Positions 1 through 8,684 are shown, counted from the stretch's first letter. The stretch is 64,000 nt of DNA from Clostridiaceae bacterium (GCA_902363375.1 CABIZX010000002.1:124001-188000); one strand, 5' to 3'. Numbers and translations: made by a program. Notes: generated from the letters alone by a model not told the origin.

Positions 1-220
1 TGTGTCTAAATGCTCTTTTACCTTCATCATCATTAAAAGTTAATATATTTAGTTCACAATCTTCTTTAACTATATAACGAAGATCAACAGTTTTACCATT
101 TACAGTTCCAGCAGTAGCTACTCTAGCAAGTCCTTCAGAAATATTTTTAGCAATTTCAATAATGCTCATTTCTTTTTCTAATTCTTTAACAGATCCATCT
201 TTTAAAGTAATTTTAATCAT
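1..220 (-). CDS. thrS: Threonyl-tRNA synthetase, N-terminal fragment
   Basis: Reading the minus strand from the ATG at 218-220 gives 73 residues beginning MIKITLKDGSVKEL, after which the gene runs off the left edge of the window. This is the TGS domain that opens bacterial ThrRS, the enzyme that charges tRNA-Thr in the cytoplasm; the catalytic core lies outside. A GGGAG ribosome-binding site sits at about 228-232. The identification is strengthened by the upstream T-box leader with a threonine (ACC) specifier. Only the TGS region is visible, and TGS also occurs in RelA and Obg-type proteins, but their domain order would not put it at residue 1. Confidence 0.9.
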   Translation of the reverse strand, partial: MIKITLKDGSVKELEKEMSIIEIAKNISEGLARVATAGTVNGKTVDLRYIVKEDCELNILTFNDDEGKRAFRH

Positions 221-261
221 TTAAAAATCTCCCTTCTATATTAAATATTATAACCAAAAAT

Positions 262-330
262 CTAAGTGAGAGTCCAAATCTTTGATTTGGTTCCTCGAAC
301 TTACTCCACCGAACTCATGTGAGATGGAGT
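262..330 (-). other. Structured intergenic element between the T-box terminator and thrS
   Basis: On the minus strand this stretch folds into three consecutive perfect hairpins: CTCCA/TGGAG (304-308 with 325-329) enclosing an inner CTCA/TGAG, GTTC/GAAC (290-300), and CCAAATC/GATTTGG (274-280 with 284-290). It lies downstream of the T-box terminator and about 40 bases before the thrS ribosome-binding site, so it would be in the thrS mRNA only when the T-box reads through. It has no U-tract and is not a second T-box. Its palindromic, compact form resembles dispersed intergenic repeats of clostridia, but I see only one copy in this window. Function unknown. Confidence 0.45.
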
Positions 331-342
331 TTCATCTTATGC

Positions 343-384
343 AAATAAAAAAACTCGTCACTTTTCATAAAGAAAAGGGACGAG
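343..384 (-). terminator. Terminator of the thrS T-box
   Basis: On the minus strand CTCGTC + CCTTTTC pairs with GAAAAG + GACGAG, followed by seven T residues. The 5' arm overlaps the region just after the antiterminator, so terminator and antiterminator are mutually exclusive, as expected for a T-box. Confidence 0.92.
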
Positions 385-650
385 GTATACCCGTGGTTCC
401 ACCCAAATTGTCCTTAATCTAATTAAATTTAGCCAATTAAAATAAAACAAATTTAATTAAGTGATATAAAGGACCACTTTAAAAACTATAACGTAGTTAA
501 CGGACTTTATTAGAGTCACTCAGAGGTGGTATTCAACATGGAATATTTAAAGGTAATTTCAGCTAACATACCTTCTCTCTGTAAATAATTATACATATCT
601 ACTGTCCTCTTCATTGAGATTAATTTATTTAAGTTTTTATTATATATAAA
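346..650 (-). promoter_or_regulatory. T-box leader controlling thrS
   Basis: The minus strand carries the hallmark T-box sequence GGGTGGAACCACG (391-404), which forms the antiterminator bulge that pairs with the uncharged tRNA acceptor end, followed directly by a terminator hairpin. Upstream are the Stem I features, including an AGAGAGAAGGTA segment near 570-590 and an internal loop with ACC followed by A near 530, which fits a threonine specifier codon. T-box RNAs switch on aminoacyl-tRNA synthetase genes when the cognate tRNA is uncharged. The exact 5' end is inferred from the promoter at 663-690. Confidence 0.93.
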
Positions 651-662
651 ATTATTAATATC

Positions 663-690
663 ATTGTAACATATATAAGTTTTATGTCAA
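663..690 (-). promoter_or_regulatory. SigA-type promoter of the thrS leader
   Basis: Minus-strand TTGACA (685-690) is followed after 16 bases by TACAAT (663-668). This is a near-consensus vegetative promoter placed to start the T-box RNA near position 655. Confidence 0.75.
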
Positions 691-849
691 TATAAATTAT
701 AAACTTAATAAATTTTAAGAAGAAAATATTATAGTTATCTTATATTTATGTAAATATATAAATATATTGAAAAAATAAATAGTATAATTATATTACATAT
801 TATTATGTTTTAAAATTTAGTTAAATATAATTAGGGGTGAGAGTATATT

Positions 850-2214
850 ATGGATTATAATAATAATTTAAGTGTATCAGAAGAAATGTATTATAGTGAT
901 TTATGGATAAAACTATGCAAAAGAAGTAAGGAAGTTATTCTCACTAAAGATGAAATAAAAGAATATAATGAAATAAGTATGAAGAAAGGATATATTTATA
1001 ATATATTTGAAGAACAAGACAAGGTAGATAAAGAATATGTTATTACCATAGTGAATAAGGTAAGTAAAATTCCAGAAGGTGATAGATACAAAAATGGTAG
1101 TAAGATAAATAAAGAATATTATGATAAACTTATAGATAACGTGAATTTAGAGGGAGTAAAAGACAAGGTTTCTGTAAAATATGGATTAATGGTAAAAAGA
1201 GGATGTGTAAGAACATTTCCAACTAGTGATAGGGTATTTAAGAAAGAAAAAGAATATGATTTAGATAGATTTATGGAAAGTGCTATATATGCGGCAGAAC
1301 CTTGTATTATATATACTTCTAGTAAAGATGGAAAGTGGTGCTTCTGTAAGACATATAATTATTTAGGTTGGATTAAAAAAGAAAATATAGCTTTTGGAGA
1401 TAAAGAAGAAATAAAGAATTACTGTAATTGTGAAGACTTTATAGTGGTAACAGGTAAAAAAATGCATCTTGGCTATAATCCTTTCATAGAGTCACTAAGA
1501 AATCTAGATATTGATATGGGAGTAAAATTACCTATAGAAAATAATTGGGATAGGGACGAATTGGTTTATGATATGTATAGTGAAGGAAATTATATAGTAA
1601 AATATCCACTAAGAGAAAGTGATGGAAAGTTAAAGTTCACCCATATTTTAATACCGTACAGCGAAGATGTTCACAGAGGTTATTTAAAGTGTAATAGAAA
1701 TAATATATTAAGACAAATATTTAAATTTCAAGGTGAAAGGTACGGTTGGGGTGGAGAGTTTAATGGCAGAGATTGCTCTTCACTTGTCATAGATACATTT
1801 AGAACCTTTGGAATACGATTTCCGAGAAATAGTGGTGATCAATTAAGAAAATCTATGGGTAAGACATTACTTATTGATAAGGACATGACTTATCATGAAA
1901 GAATGAAAATATTAGATAGTTTAAAACCAGGGGCACTAATATTTTTAAATGGACACGTAGCTATGTTTATAGGAAATTATAAAAATAGTCCGTATATAAT
2001 TCATGATGTAATAGGAGTATTTATAAATAAAAGAGAGAATGAAAAGAAAAGTAAAGATGATAAGAAACAGATAAGTAAAGAAAACAGAATGGATAAAGAA
2101 CGAGTATACCTAGGGATAAAGGGGGTAACTGTGTCTGAATTAAAAGAAATTTATACATCTAGTGGAGAACCATACATTGAAAGCATTATTGGCATCAAAG
2201 ATATATTTGCTTAA
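850..2214 (+). CDS. SH3-domain C40 (NlpC/P60) peptidase without signal peptide
   Basis: This 454-residue protein ends in an NlpC/P60 domain, a papain-like fold that cleaves D-Glu to diamino acid bonds in wall peptides. Catalytic Cys is C309 in GRDCSSLV, the His is H369 in NGHVAMFIG, and the third polar residue is probably H385. Residues about 105-285 look like the bacterial SH3-like domains usual in this family, including TFPTSDRVF and GWIKKENI. The N terminus is hydrophilic and has no signal peptide or membrane segment; an in-frame TGA at 838-840 excludes an upstream start. A GGGGTGAG site precedes the ATG. A Lys/Glu-rich insert (about residues 396-420) interrupts the C-terminal end of the catalytic domain. 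The next gene (PAP2) is co-directional, 58 bases away. Confidence 0.85.
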   Translation: MDYNNNLSVSEEMYYSDLWIKLCKRSKEVILTKDEIKEYNEISMKKGYIYNIFEEQDKVDKEYVITIVNKVSKIPEGDRYKNGSKINKEYYDKLIDNVNLEGVKDKVSVKYGLMVKRGCVRTFPTSDRVFKKEKEYDLDRFMESAIYAAEPCIIYTSSKDGKWCFCKTYNYLGWIKKENIAFGDKEEIKNYCNCEDFIVVTGKKMHLGYNPFIESLRNLDIDMGVKLPIENNWDRDELVYDMYSEGNYIVKYPLRESDGKLKFTHILIPYSEDVHRGYLKCNRNNILRQIFKFQGERYGWGGEFNGRDCSSLVIDTFRTFGIRFPRNSGDQLRKSMGKTLLIDKDMTYHERMKILDSLKPGALIFLNGHVAMFIGNYKNSPYIIHDVIGVFINKRENEKKSKDDKKQISKENRMDKERVYLGIKGVTVSELKEIYTSSGEPYIESIIGIKDIFA

Positions 2215-2272
2215 ATAAGATGTTCCAATAGAGAAATAGGGTATAAGATACTGAGTAGAGAGGGTTAAACTA

Positions 2273-2827
2273 ATGAATCAATGGTTATATGGAATAGATA
2301 AAGGAATAACTGATGCTATACACTTTGGATTACAAAATAAGTTTTTTGATATAATAATGCCATTTATAACTAAGCTAGGTGATGTAGGGTTTATTTGGAT
2401 AGCAATCAGTATTATTTTGATATGTACTAAAAAGTATAGAAAGGTTGGAATAACAAGCTTATTGGCTATATCTATAGGTACGATTTTAACAGAAGAAATA
2501 ATAAAGCATTTAGTGGAAAGAGTAAGACCTATAATTGCATATCCAATAGTTAATCCATTAGTAAAGCCACCTAATAGCTTTTCATTTCCATCAGGACATA
2601 CTGCCTCTTCAATAGCTGTAGCATATGTATTATCCACATATTTGAAGAGATATAAGTTTTACTTTATATCATTAGCAGTCTTAATAGGATTTTCTAGAAT
2701 ATATTTATATGTTCATTACTTTTCAGATGTGTTAGGTGGTGCAGTGGTTGGACTTATAAGTGGAATCTTAGCTGTATATATAGTTAGAAAGATTACTGAA
2801 AGAAAGAAAAATGTTTTAGAGAATTAG
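2273..2827 (+). CDS. PAP2-family membrane phosphatase
   Basis: The protein is 184 residues with about five hydrophobic segments. It carries the three acid-phosphatase (PAP2) signatures: KHLVERVRP (motif KX6RP), PSGH, and SRIYLYVHYFSD (SRX5HX3D). Enzymes of this family dephosphorylate lipid phosphates such as undecaprenyl pyrophosphate or phosphatidylglycerol phosphate at the membrane. The short length and single domain fit a BcrC/YodM-type undecaprenyl pyrophosphatase, but the substrate cannot be decided from sequence. It lies 58 bases after the C40 peptidase and before a bidirectional terminator. Confidence 0.9.
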   Translation: MNQWLYGIDKGITDAIHFGLQNKFFDIIMPFITKLGDVGFIWIAISIILICTKKYRKVGITSLLAISIGTILTEEIIKHLVERVRPIIAYPIVNPLVKPPNSFSFPSGHTASSIAVAYVLSTYLKRYKFYFISLAVLIGFSRIYLYVHYFSDVLGGAVVGLISGILAVYIVRKITERKKNVLEN

Positions 2828-2841
2828 TTTGTAGAAAAGTT

Positions 2842-2889
2842 AAAAGGTATGAAATTAGAAAGAAAAGTTCTGATTTCATACCTTTTATA
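2842..2889. terminator. Bidirectional terminator between PAP2 and deacetylase genes
   Basis: A 14-bp inverted repeat, AAAAGGTATGAAAT (2842-2855) with ATTTCATACCTTTT (2873-2886), separates two convergent genes and has T-rich flanks on both strands. Confidence 0.8.
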
Positions 2890-2941
2890 ATGAGATTTAT
2901 ATTAATCAAGAGAAATTATAAAATTAAATAAGTTAATATTA

Positions 2942-3844
2942 CTAATTCACAAAACGAATAGCCGCTGAATCATGGCCTAAAGGTCTAAATATATAATTCT
3001 GAGCTTTTAAACCTTCAAGTATTTCAGGCATAGCTTCTAGAGTAGTGTATTTTACATTTGTATCATGCATTAAAATATTGGCAGTATGAACATTAGCACT
3101 ACCATCAAGGACATTTTTTACTAGAGAATTTTTATCTAGTGTCATCTTAGTAGCATCGGCAGAATCTACATTCCAATCAAAGTAGGTATAGCCACGTTCC
3201 TCTAAAGCTTTGAAGATAGCATGAGATATGTTACCATGCTCATCCATATAACCAGTGTTTGAGCCACCAGGAAATCTTAAGATTTTGGAAGGTTCCTTAC
3301 CAGTTATATTTTTTAGGTTATTATCAAGAGTTTCTACATCCTTTATAAAGGCATCAGCAGATGAATAGATTTCTTTATAATTATGGCTATATGTATGATT
3401 CGCAAGAACATGTCCGCGATTAACGATTTCCCTATAAACATTATCAAAACCTTCCTTATACACTACAAAGAAAGTAGCTTTAGCATTATATTTATCTAAT
3501 ATATCTAATAGCTTTAAAGTATTATTTGAAGGTCCATCATCAAAGGTCAAGTGAGCAATTTTTTTGTTGGACATAGCATCATCATAGGCTGATTGCTTTT
3601 CACTTATTTCTTTTTCTAATTTATTATTTTCTGAAAGAATAGAATTATTAAAGGTTGAAATAGAATCAAATTCTTTTTGTAAGGCGCTCTGTTTATTATA
3701 AGCTAAAACCATTTTTGAAATTGAAAATATCGATATTAAGAAACATAAACTGAGTGCTATTGTAGCAATAAGTTTTAGAGTTAAAGATTTTTCCTTCTGT
3801 CTAATTTTTCGTTTTGATGATCGACTATTAATGTTATAGTTCAT
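2942..3844 (-). CDS. Membrane-anchored polysaccharide deacetylase
   Basis: This 300-residue protein has a basic N terminus, one membrane segment (about residues 24-47), a coiled-coil stretch (about 50-90), then a NodB-type deacetylase domain. The catalytic motifs are all present: LTFDDGPS with the metal-binding and base aspartates, NHTYSHN (HxxxH zinc site), RFPGGS, FDWNVDSAD and ILMHDT. Such enzymes remove acetyl groups from N-acetylglucosamine or N-acetylmuramic acid in peptidoglycan, or from other polysaccharides, outside the cell. It is the second gene of a minus-strand pair with the 90-residue protein 17 bases upstream. PgdA-like activity is likely; the exact substrate is unknown. Confidence 0.9.
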   Translation of the reverse strand: MNYNINSRSSKRKIRQKEKSLTLKLIATIALSLCFLISIFSISKMVLAYNKQSALQKEFDSISTFNNSILSENNKLEKEISEKQSAYDDAMSNKKIAHLTFDDGPSNNTLKLLDILDKYNAKATFFVVYKEGFDNVYREIVNRGHVLANHTYSHNYKEIYSSADAFIKDVETLDNNLKNITGKEPSKILRFPGGSNTGYMDEHGNISHAIFKALEERGYTYFDWNVDSADATKMTLDKNSLVKNVLDGSANVHTANILMHDTNVKYTTLEAMPEILEGLKAQNYIFRPLGHDSAAIRFVN

Positions 3845-3861
3845 AATTCTGGCTCCTTATA

Positions 3862-4134
3862 TTAATTGTTATTTTTAGAAATTTCGACAAGTAATGTGTC
3901 AAGATTTGAATTTGATTCTAATAAACTTTTATTTGATTTATTCAGAGTATCTTGTGTAGTTTTAAGAGTTTCTATTTCACTAGATAATTTATTGTTTTTT
4001 AATTTATACTCTTTCTCTTTTGCATTGGCAAATATAGAAATTCCTATAAATATAAAGCATAATATGGGAGCCATAATATGGATTCTAGAGGAAACTTTAT
4101 ATTGTTTTTTATAATTGTATGAAGTGTTTATCAT
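3862..4134 (-). CDS. Small single-pass membrane protein with coiled coil
   Basis: This 90-residue protein has a short cytoplasmic N terminus, one transmembrane helix (about residues 22-38) and an extracytoplasmic, Asn/Lys/Leu-rich coiled-coil tail. An AGGAGG site precedes the ATG. The layout repeats the N-terminal half of the deacetylase encoded 17 bases downstream (membrane helix plus coiled coil), suggesting the two proteins interact or arose from a common module. The form resembles FtsL/DivIC-type bitopic proteins, but no family signature is visible and there are no division genes alongside. Function unknown. Confidence 0.75.
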   Translation of the reverse strand: MINTSYNYKKQYKVSSRIHIMAPILCFIFIGISIFANAKEKEYKLKNNKLSSEIETLKTTQDTLNKSNKSLLESNSNLDTLLVEISKNNN

Positions 4135-4330
4135 GATATCCTCCTGACTTATTAATTATATTCTATACTAATTATTATAAGATATTTATTATGTATAATC
4201 ATTACGAAAAAGTAACAATTTAAGTACGTTTTGTTGCTTTTTAGGTTTATAATATAAAAATAAAGATATTTATAATATAAATATCTTTTACTTGTATTAT
4301 TAAGTAGTATTTAGAGGAGAATAGATAAGT

Positions 4331-5695
4331 ATGTATATTAATATGCCAATATATGTAGAAAAATGTATTAAATATATAGAAAGAAGTGGATTTGAAGCTT
4401 ATATTGTAGGCGGTTGTGTAAGGGATAGTATCATAGGCAAGCGACCTAATGACTGGGATATATGTACTTCAGCTACTCCAGAAGTAATAAAAGAAATATT
4501 TAAGAATGAAAAAACTATAGATGTGGGAATTGAACATGGAACAGTAGTAGTAATGATAGATAATGAGGCAATAGAAATAACAACATTTAGAATAGATGGA
4601 GAATATTCTGATGGAAGAAAGCCAGATAGTGTAGAATTTACAGCTAGATTAATAGAAGATTTATCCAGGCGAGATTTTACTATTAATGCTATAGCTTATA
4701 ATCATAGAAGTGGAATAGTTGATTACTTTAATGGTATTAGGGATATAGAAAATAAAATTATAAGATGCGTAGGAAATCCAGAAAAAAGATTTAAAGAAGA
4801 TGCCTTAAGAATAATGAGGGCCCTAAGATTTATGACACAATTAAATTATAATATAGAAGAACAAACTTTAATTGCCATAAACAATAATAGAGAATTAATT
4901 AAAAAAATTTCAGTAGAAAGAGTAATTATAGAACTAAACAAATTAATTTTATCAGATTATCCTAGAAAAGGGATTAAAGAAATTATCAATATGGATATTA
5001 TGGCTATAGTGATATCAGGTTTAAAGGGATATGAGAATAAGTTTAAGTGCAACCCTTTTAATGAAAAAGTATGTGTTAGGGCAATAGAAAATTCTCCAAA
5101 ACAACTTTATATAAGATTAACTATATTTCTATATTACTTGCTAAATTGTCATAACGATGAAATTACAAGCCTTAATTCAAAAGAAGATAGGAGTAGTATA
5201 AGTCCTAAATGCAATATTGATATAAAAAGTAAATGTGAAATTATTCTTAAAGCACTCCATTATGATAATAATACTATAAAGAAAGTAAGTACGCTTATTG
5301 CATATTATGATACTCCTATTTATGAGGATAAAGCTTATATAAAAAGAATATTACAAAACATTGGGATTGAAACATTCCATGAACTAATAGTTATAAAAGA
5401 TATAACAAAAATGTGCTTAGAGAAAGAAAATTTAAAAATGGAAAGAAAGTTTAATATAAGCAGAAGTTATATAGAAAAAATATTAGAAGAAATCTTAAGA
5501 AATAATGAGGCATATAATAAATCTCATTTAAAGATTACGGGTAAAGATTTAATTAGATTAGGTATAAGGGAAGGGATAGTAGTAGGGAAAATACTAGATG
5601 AATTATTGGAAATAGTAATTAAAGAGCCACAAGATAACTGTAAAGAAAAATTACTTATATATGCACAACAAATATATGTAAATTTGAAGAATTAG
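4331..5695 (+). CDS. cca: CCA tRNA nucleotidyltransferase
   Basis: The protein adds or repairs the 3' CCA end of tRNAs using CTP and ATP. It is a class II nucleotidyltransferase of 454 residues, the usual Firmicute length. The N-terminal head has VGGCVRD, the metal-binding DWDICT (DxD motif), and SRRDFTINA; the neck has DALRIMRALRF, which includes the region that selects nucleotides. The C-terminal body and tail are helical and poorly conserved. A GAGGAG site lies about 12 bases upstream of the ATG. It stands alone, transcribed away from the deacetylase pair, and ends before a shared terminator. Confidence 0.95.
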   Translation: MYINMPIYVEKCIKYIERSGFEAYIVGGCVRDSIIGKRPNDWDICTSATPEVIKEIFKNEKTIDVGIEHGTVVVMIDNEAIEITTFRIDGEYSDGRKPDSVEFTARLIEDLSRRDFTINAIAYNHRSGIVDYFNGIRDIENKIIRCVGNPEKRFKEDALRIMRALRFMTQLNYNIEEQTLIAINNNRELIKKISVERVIIELNKLILSDYPRKGIKEIINMDIMAIVISGLKGYENKFKCNPFNEKVCVRAIENSPKQLYIRLTIFLYYLLNCHNDEITSLNSKEDRSSISPKCNIDIKSKCEIILKALHYDNNTIKKVSTLIAYYDTPIYEDKAYIKRILQNIGIETFHELIVIKDITKMCLEKENLKMERKFNISRSYIEKILEEILRNNEAYNKSHLKITGKDLIRLGIREGIVVGKILDELLEIVIKEPQDNCKEKLLIYAQQIYVNLKN

Positions 5696-5715
5696 AAAGT
5701 TTATATAAATAAAAA

Positions 5716-5760
5716 TAAGACCTCTATGATTTAATTTATGACATTGAATCATAGAGTCTC
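5716..5760. terminator. Terminator between cca and comFB-like gene
   Basis: CTCTATGATT (5722-5731) pairs with AATCATAGAG (5747-5756). The minus-strand reading is followed by a T-rich run, so it should mainly end the minus-strand transcript, but it lies between convergent genes and may serve both. Confidence 0.7.
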
Positions 5761-5771
5761 CTACTCTAGCT

Positions 5772-6047
5772 CTATTCCTCATGTTTAGGATTTGATGAAA
5801 CTATCTCTACTGCTTTAATGACTTGAGCGGTTACAGAAATTCCTTCTTGTTTATCAATTTCATTTAAAGCTGTAGTATATATTTTACCAGCGTCACTAAC
5901 CACATATTTGGGTTTAATAGAATTCAGAGCAAGAGCTGACATATCATCAAGGCACTTTTTACAAGTACAGATATTTGGATAATCTTTAAGCACACTTTTT
6001 AAAACATGTTCAACTTGGTCTTCTGCATAATTTTTATAAGGTGGCAT
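5772..6047 (-). CDS. ComFB-family late competence protein
   Basis: This 91-residue protein matches the ComFB family pattern: an N-terminal helical part (EDQVEHVLKSVLKDYPN), a CTCKKCLDD segment with three cysteines (CxCxxC) that suits metal binding, and the ALALNSIKPKYVVSD stretch. B. subtilis ComFB lies in the comF operon with unknown role; cyanobacterial relatives bind cyclic di-nucleotides. Here it is separate from comF genes and sits downstream of ctfAB, so a role in competence cannot be assumed. AAAGGAA precedes the ATG. Confidence 0.75.
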   Translation of the reverse strand: MPPYKNYAEDQVEHVLKSVLKDYPNICTCKKCLDDMSALALNSIKPKYVVSDAGKIYTTALNEIDKQEGISVTAQVIKAVEIVSSNPKHEE

Positions 6048-6069
6048 AAAAAAATTCCTTTCTAAGATA

Positions 6070-6107
6070 AGTCTATTGATAATTTAAAAAAATTATCAAT
6101 AGACTTT
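6070..6107. terminator. Hairpin between ctfB and the comFB-like gene
   Basis: AGTCTATTGATAATT and its complement form a 15-bp stem with a short A/T loop. No strong T-run follows on the minus strand, so it may be a weak terminator or an mRNA end stabiliser for ctfAB. Confidence 0.55.
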
Positions 6108-6128
6108 AATTTAATACTTTAAGTTAAA

Positions 6129-6788
6129 TTAGAATTCCATTTTTTTTACGTTTTCTGGAATTATTAAATCTGCAACTGTTGCATTTTTTACATCTTCAAT
6201 AGTTGCTTCTGGTCCAAGCTCTCTAAGAACAAGTCCTTCTGGAGTAACTTCAAGTACTGCCATTTCAGTAATGATTAGGTTTACTTGATTTGCAGCAGTT
6301 AATGGAAGTGTACATTTTTTCAATATTTTTGGATTTCCTTTAGCTGTATGTTCCATAGCTACTATAACTTTTTTAGCTCCAACAACTAAATCCATAGCTC
6401 CACCCATCCCTGGAACCATTTTACCTGGAATCATCCAGTTTGCAAGGTTACCTTCTTGGTCAACTTCTAAAGCACCAAGTACAGTGGCATCAACATGTCC
6501 ACCTCTGATAATTGAGAAAGACATAGATGAGTCGAAAAATGCAGCACCAGGAATAACAGTAACATGTTGTCCACCAGCATTTACTAGATCCTTTTCTTCT
6601 TCTCCAGCAGATGGAGCAGCGCTGATTCCTATGAATCCATTTTCAGATTGTAGTGTAACGTCTATTCCTTCTGGTATGTAGTTAGCAACCATTGTTGGAA
6701 GACCTATACCTAAGTTAACTACGTCTCCATCATTAAATTCCTTTGCAACTCTTTTAGCAATGACTTCTCTTATCATATTCTTATCCAT
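6129..6788 (-). CDS. ctfB: Acetoacetate CoA-transferase, subunit B
   Basis: This is the beta subunit of a class I (SCOT-type) CoA-transferase, 219 residues. The catalytic glutamate is in LQSENGFIG, where the family forms a glutamyl-CoA intermediate. With subunit A it moves CoA between acetoacetyl-CoA and acetate, butyrate or succinate in the cytoplasm. The pairing with an alpha-subunit gene one base upstream, in a clostridial genome, favours butyrate/acetate-acetoacetate CoA-transferase (CtfAB/AtoDA); substrate choice cannot be read from sequence. GGAGGATAAC precedes the ATG. No adc or adhE lies next to it, unlike the solventogenic sol operon. Confidence 0.9.
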   Translation of the reverse strand: MDKNMIREVIAKRVAKEFNDGDVVNLGIGLPTMVANYIPEGIDVTLQSENGFIGISAAPSAGEEEKDLVNAGGQHVTVIPGAAFFDSSMSFSIIRGGHVDATVLGALEVDQEGNLANWMIPGKMVPGMGGAMDLVVGAKKVIVAMEHTAKGNPKILKKCTLPLTAANQVNLIITEMAVLEVTPEGLVLRELGPEATIEDVKNATVADLIIPENVKKMEF

Positions 6789-6789
6789 G

Positions 6790-7443
6790 TTAGTTATCCT
6801 CCTTTACTATATAATCAACAAATATATATGGTGTCATAACTACATTTGGATCTATATCGCCAACTTCTACAAGTTCTTCAGCTTGAACGATTACAGTATC
6901 AGCAGCAGTAGCTATTAAAGGATTAAAGTTTCTTGTTGCTTGATTGTAATAAACATTACCTTTTTTATCAACTTTTGATCCGAATAAAAGAGCAACGTCT
7001 GCTTTAAGAGGTTTTTCAAGAATATATTCTTGTCCGTCTACTGTGATGACTTCTTTTCCATCTTGCACAATTGTTCCAAGACCAGTCGGAGTTAGGAATC
7101 CTCCAAGACCAGCACCACCACATCTAATTCTTTCTGCAAGTGTTCCTTGTGGAGATAATTCTACTTCCATCTCTCCTGAATGCATCTGATTTCCAGTTTC
7201 CTTATTAGTACCGATGTGAGATGCTATAGTTTTCTTAACTTGCTTATTAACGATTAATTTACCCACACCTTTGTCTGGGAACCCAGTATCGTTTGCTATG
7301 ATAGTTAAATCCTTAACGCCTTTTTTTACTAGGGCATCTACGATAGCTTCTGGAGTACCAACAGCTAAAAATCCACCTACCATAATAGTCATTCCATCTT
7401 GAATTTTAGCAACTGCTTCATCAATTGAAATAAGTTTATTCAT
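6790..7443 (-). CDS. ctfA: Acetoacetate CoA-transferase, subunit A
   Basis: This is the alpha subunit of the class I CoA-transferase, 217 residues. The N-terminal [19 protein letters not shown] and IIANDTGF segments are typical of AtoD/CtfA and form the CoA-binding side of the active site. It is the first gene of a two-gene operon; the stop is one base before the ctfB start, so translation is probably coupled. A GGAGGG site precedes the ATG, and a good vegetative promoter lies 41-70 bases upstream. Confidence 0.9.
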   Translation of the reverse strand: MNKLISIDEAVAKIQDGMTIMVGGFLAVGTPEAIVDALVKKGVKDLTIIANDTGFPDKGVGKLIVNKQVKKTIASHIGTNKETGNQMHSGEMEVELSPQGTLAERIRCGGAGLGGFLTPTGLGTIVQDGKEVITVDGQEYILEKPLKADVALLFGSKVDKKGNVYYNQATRNFNPLIATAADTVIVQAEELVEVGDIDPNVVMTPYIFVDYIVKEDN

Positions 7444-7483
7444 ATGTTAAACCCTCCATAATAAAAAAATTTTCTTCATTCTT

Positions 7484-7512
7484 AGTTTACCTTGAATTTA
7501 AACATTTTGCAA
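7484..7512 (-). promoter_or_regulatory. SigA-type promoter of ctfAB
   Basis: Minus-strand TTGCAA (7507-7512), a 17-base spacer, then TAAACT (7484-7489). Position and spacing fit a vegetative promoter for ctfA. Confidence 0.6.
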
Positions 7513-7676
7513 TGTATAAAGATTTACTAAATTTACAATTAAAAAACTAGTGGAATTATTCACTTTAAATTACTATGTTTATTTATGTTAAATATGACAC
7601 AAAACTCTAGTGAGATATAGTATGAAATAATTTTATATTTAGCTATAATTATTATATAGGTATAGGAGGAATATGT

Positions 7677-8684
7677 ATGAAAGGGGTATTAGCAAATATA
7701 ATATTAGACTTTTCAGGATGTGACGATTTTATTAAGCTATGTAAAAATAAGACTATTTTATATAGAGATGTGGAAAAGTTAATAGAAAGCCCTGCTTATA
7801 AAAATACCATTAAGTTAATAGGGCATAATTTAGGGATATCAGATAAAAATAAATGGATTGAAACTTTTTGTGCTGGACTTGATTGTAGAGGTATCAGTAT
7901 AAAAGAAGAATTGTCAGACTTACAATTAATTTGGGCAAAGCACATCAAAGAAGCAAGAAGTAGAATTGAAGATATTTATATATTAAAAACAAGGATAGAA
8001 AGTGTAGTTAATAATAGAAAGTTTATTGAAATAGCTGAGAAGTATATACCAATGGGTATAGCACTTAATAATCTAAAAGTGACTACACTTATATTTGCAC
8101 CTAATGCTTTGGGAACAGAAGGTATAATTATGGACGCACTTTTCATGGATGGATATAGTGAAGATGAAATAACAAAAATTTTAGCTCATGAACTTCATCA
8201 CATATTTAGAGCAAAAGTAGAGAGTAATTATACTTGGAAAGAAGAACATGGTGATATAGATCAAGCACTTTATTGGTTCGAATCTGAAGGCATTGCTGAT
8301 TTATGTAATTTTAAAGAGACATCCAAAATTTATGAAAAGTATGGATATGCGAAGAAAGGAGAATTAGAAAACACTCTTAAAAACATGAAATCGCATATAA
8401 ACATAATTGACCGTATTATGCTTTTAAGTATAAGTAAGAAAAATAATTCAAGAGAATTATTAGACTATCTTTTTGATAATGTAAAGTTTCATTCAATAGG
8501 ATTTTTCATGGCAAAAACCATTGAAGAAGTTTTAGGAGTAGAAGTAATTAGAGCTGTAGTAGGTGACCCTATAGCATTTATAAATATGTATCAAAAGGCA
8601 TGTAAATTAGATGCAGATAGAAATGAGTATGCATTTAGTTATAATTTAATAGATGCAATTAATAATAAGGTGATTTATAAGTAG
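7677..8684 (+). CDS. Putative zinc metalloprotease (HELHH, DUF5700-like)
   Basis: This 335-residue protein has no signal peptide. It carries HELHH (H171, E172, H175 as the HExxH zinc site and catalytic base) and a downstream ESEGIAD (around E204), which supplies the probable third zinc ligand as in gluzincins. The overall pattern, with a helical N-terminal half and FAPNALG before the active site, resembles the DUF5700 group of putative zinc-dependent proteases. The substrate is unknown and it is likely cytoplasmic. It is a single-gene unit with an AGGAGG site before the ATG. Confidence 0.7.
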   Translation: MKGVLANIILDFSGCDDFIKLCKNKTILYRDVEKLIESPAYKNTIKLIGHNLGISDKNKWIETFCAGLDCRGISIKEELSDLQLIWAKHIKEARSRIEDIYILKTRIESVVNNRKFIEIAEKYIPMGIALNNLKVTTLIFAPNALGTEGIIMDALFMDGYSEDEITKILAHELHHIFRAKVESNYTWKEEHGDIDQALYWFESEGIADLCNFKETSKIYEKYGYAKKGELENTLKNMKSHINIIDRIMLLSISKKNNSRELLDYLFDNVKFHSIGFFMAKTIEEVLGVEVIRAVVGDPIAFINMYQKACKLDADRNEYAFSYNLIDAINNKVIYK

